From assembly GCF_019711195.1 (NCBI RefSeq), contig NZ_CP081299.1:6916501-6980500 (forward strand): DNA of 64,000 bases, in the 5' to 3' direction. The notes under the pieces are model-generated. The model was not told the DNA's origin. It did not search any database and was given only the letters and a program-made list of their open reading frames with translations. The stretch comes from Dyadobacter sp. NIV53. Lineage in GTDB: Bacteria; Bacteroidota; Bacteroidia; Cytophagales; Spirosomataceae. Each line of letters begins with the position of its first letter. Positions within the stretch are counted from its first letter, which is position 1. Below, piece after piece: positions 62,705-64,000 of the stretch. The position numbers and the translations under genes were made by a program.

Positions 62705-63619
62705 ATGCTTGTTTCTATCGTTACTGTAAATTTTAATCAGCCGCAAGTAACGGAAGCGTTACTGAAATCATTGAAAGAAGTCAACACCTATCCGGATATA
62801 GAAATAATTGTAGTGGATAATGGCAGTAAAATTGATCCGGTTCCGGAATGGAAACAGAAATATCCGGATATTATTTTTATCCGCTCCGACGAGAATACGG
62901 GTTTTGCGGGAGGTAATAATCTGGGAATTCAATATGCAAAAGGAGATTATCTTTTTTTGATCAACAACGATACCGAAGTTACATCCACTCTGATCCGGCA
63001 GCTTTCAGATACTATGAACGGTAATCCTGAAATTGGTATGTTATCTCCCAAGATACACTACTTCGATAATCCGGGAATGCTTCAGTATGCAGGTTATACC
63101 AATATGAATTATGTGATGGCGCGTAATGCATGTATCGGGCAGTTTGAGGAGGACAAAGGCCAGTATGATTCTTTAAGCGGCCCTACTGGTTATGTACATG
63201 GAGCAGCAATGATGGTAAGGAGAGAGGCTATGGAAAAAGCCGGATTAATGCCTGAAAACTATTTTCTTTATTATGAAGAGCTCGACTGGTGCGAACGGAT
63301 AAGAAATGCAGGATATGAAATACATACCAATTTGCACGCGCTGATATATCATAAAGAATCTGTTTCGGTTGGTAAGAAATCGGCTTTGAAAGAATATTTT
63401 ATGAACCGTAACAGGATTTTATTTATCCGAAAAAATGCATCGGCGACTAGTTTTTTTATTTTTTGTATTTATTTTTTAATTGCAGTTGTACCTAGGAATT
63501 TGATACAATACCTGTTGAACAAAGAATATAATTTTATCCCTGTTTTTTTTAAAGCCATTAGCTGGCATTTTACTAATAAAACGGATAGCAAATTCCTGGG
63601 CTATCCTGTTATCCGCTGA
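62705..63619 (+). CDS. Rhamnosyltransferase-like glycosyltransferase family 2
   Basis: A 304-residue GT2 of the WbbL/RfbF type. The GT-A core starts VSIVTVNFNQPQVTEALLKSL, then VVDNGSKIDPV (nucleotide site), FLINNDTEV (metal-binding NND, near 93) and the distinctive YFLYYEELDWCERIRNAG near 192. A C-terminal hydrophobic stretch (about 247-268) suggests membrane association. It transfers a deoxy-hexose or related sugar; rhamnose is inference from family resemblance. Confidence 0.9.
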   Translation: MLVSIVTVNFNQPQVTEALLKSLKEVNTYPDIEIIVVDNGSKIDPVPEWKQKYPDIIFIRSDENTGFAGGNNLGIQYAKGDYLFLINNDTEVTSTLIRQLSDTMNGNPEIGMLSPKIHYFDNPGMLQYAGYTNMNYVMARNACIGQFEEDKGQYDSLSGPTGYVHGAAMMVRREAMEKAGLMPENYFLYYEELDWCERIRNAGYEIHTNLHALIYHKESVSVGKKSALKEYFMNRNRILFIRKNASATSFFIFCIYFLIAVVPRNLIQYLLNKEYNFIPVFFKAISWHFTNKTDSKFLGYPVIR

Positions 63620-63622
63620 TAT

Positions 63623-64000
63623 ATGAAAATTCTTTTTTGGACCAGTTTATTGATAGTCTTCTACACTTTCGCAGGGTATGCGATAGTTCTGTATGCATTG
63701 GTGAAATTACGAAGATTGGTAAAAGGGAAAAGGACTGTACCAGAACTTGGCGTACATTTTCCTACCTTGACACTGATCATAGCTGCATACAATGAAGAGG
63801 GCATTATTGAGGAAAAGATCAGAAATACTCTGGCGCTGAAATATGATGCGGATAAACTGAAATTACTTTTTATTACTGACGGATCATCTGATAAAACTCC
63901 GGATATCATTTCTCAGTTTAAGGAAGTTGATCTGATGCATTCTCCATTGCGGAAAGGGAAAATACATGCGATTCATCGTGCAATGGAAGTTGTTGATTCA
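63623..64000 (+). CDS. Membrane glycosyltransferase family 2, 3' end outside window
   Basis: The first 126 codons are visible. An N-terminal hydrophobic helix (about 4-27, ILFWTSLLIVFYTFAGYAIV) is followed by a GT-A fold starting LTLIIAAYNEEGIIEEKI and ITDGSSDKTPDI, with PLRKGKIHAIH. It begins 3 bases after the stop of the preceding GT2 and is probably co-transcribed. The metal-binding and acceptor motifs lie beyond the window. Confidence 0.88.
   Translation, partial: MKILFWTSLLIVFYTFAGYAIVLYALVKLRRLVKGKRTVPELGVHFPTLTLIIAAYNEEGIIEEKIRNTLALKYDADKLKLLFITDGSSDKTPDIISQFKEVDLMHSPLRKGKIHAIHRAMEVVDS

Overview
The window looks like a chromosomal segment of a Bacteroidota bacterium, most likely Cytophagales (Dyadobacter/Spirosoma-like; inferred). 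The reasons are a type IX secretion C-terminal sorting domain, moderately AT-rich DNA, weak Shine-Dalgarno sites, candidate TAnnTTTG -7 promoter boxes, and typical Bacteroidota families (HAE3-type MMPL exporter, DUF1593, DUF1080, large CxxCH cytochrome fusion, DUF4202, Core-2/I-branching glycosyltransferase). No rRNA, tRNA, CRISPR array, insertion sequence or prophage was recognised.

0-11 kb: the 3' end of a probable polysaccharide lyase, a small T9SS cargo protein, an M28 peptidase, an MMPL/RND exporter, a methyltransferase, a TPR histidine kinase, then pdxA-yicC-alkyladenine glycosylase. 11-21.3 kb is mostly housekeeping: a hydroxyacid dehydrogenase, DUF421, prs-rplY, trpS-PAP2, DUF2461, dnaE and trxA, the last closed by a clear terminator. 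21.4-30 kb holds small accessory genes (DUF2306, DUF1593, GyrI-like, SRPBCC, DoxX, RibD-like, VOC, hydrolase, receiver, rhodanese), plus a decayed ABC-permease remnant and a frameshifted SRPBCC gene. 30-37 kb is a catabolic-looking run: DUF1080, a propeller/HEAT/cytochrome c fusion, a Dabb protein, and an adjacent Tm-1-like/TIM-barrel pair corresponding to the two halves of the plant Tm-1 protein. 37-40 kb carries a HipA-like kinase/DUF3037 pair, a lipoprotein, DUF4202 and a GNAT enzyme.

40.6-64 kb is a surface-polysaccharide locus. It holds a stand-alone receiver, a priming sugar transferase with a pseudo-receiver N-terminus, a hexapeptide acyltransferase, a half-length TolC-like protein, a Wzc/GumC-like protein, a processive-type GT2, an unlisted 48-residue membrane protein, a Wzy/O-antigen-ligase-like protein, further glycosyltransferases (GT14-like, GT4, two tandem paralogues, GT2s, a GT11 fucosyltransferase), a Wzx-like flippase, a membrane O-acyltransferase and a large hybrid histidine kinase. 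A partner-switching cassette (receiver-PP2C phosphatase, STAS antagonist, HATPase kinase, membrane protein) sits inside the locus and may regulate it.

The main anomaly is a concentration of single-base frameshifts. Six are in five genes between 49.9 and 61.2 kb, with one more at 25.4 kb and a possible one at 35.9 kb. Each is corrected by one base to give a protein of normal family length, while the long housekeeping genes are intact. This is either local assembly or sequencing error or real inactivation/phase variation of the polysaccharide locus and its regulator; the sequence alone cannot decide.
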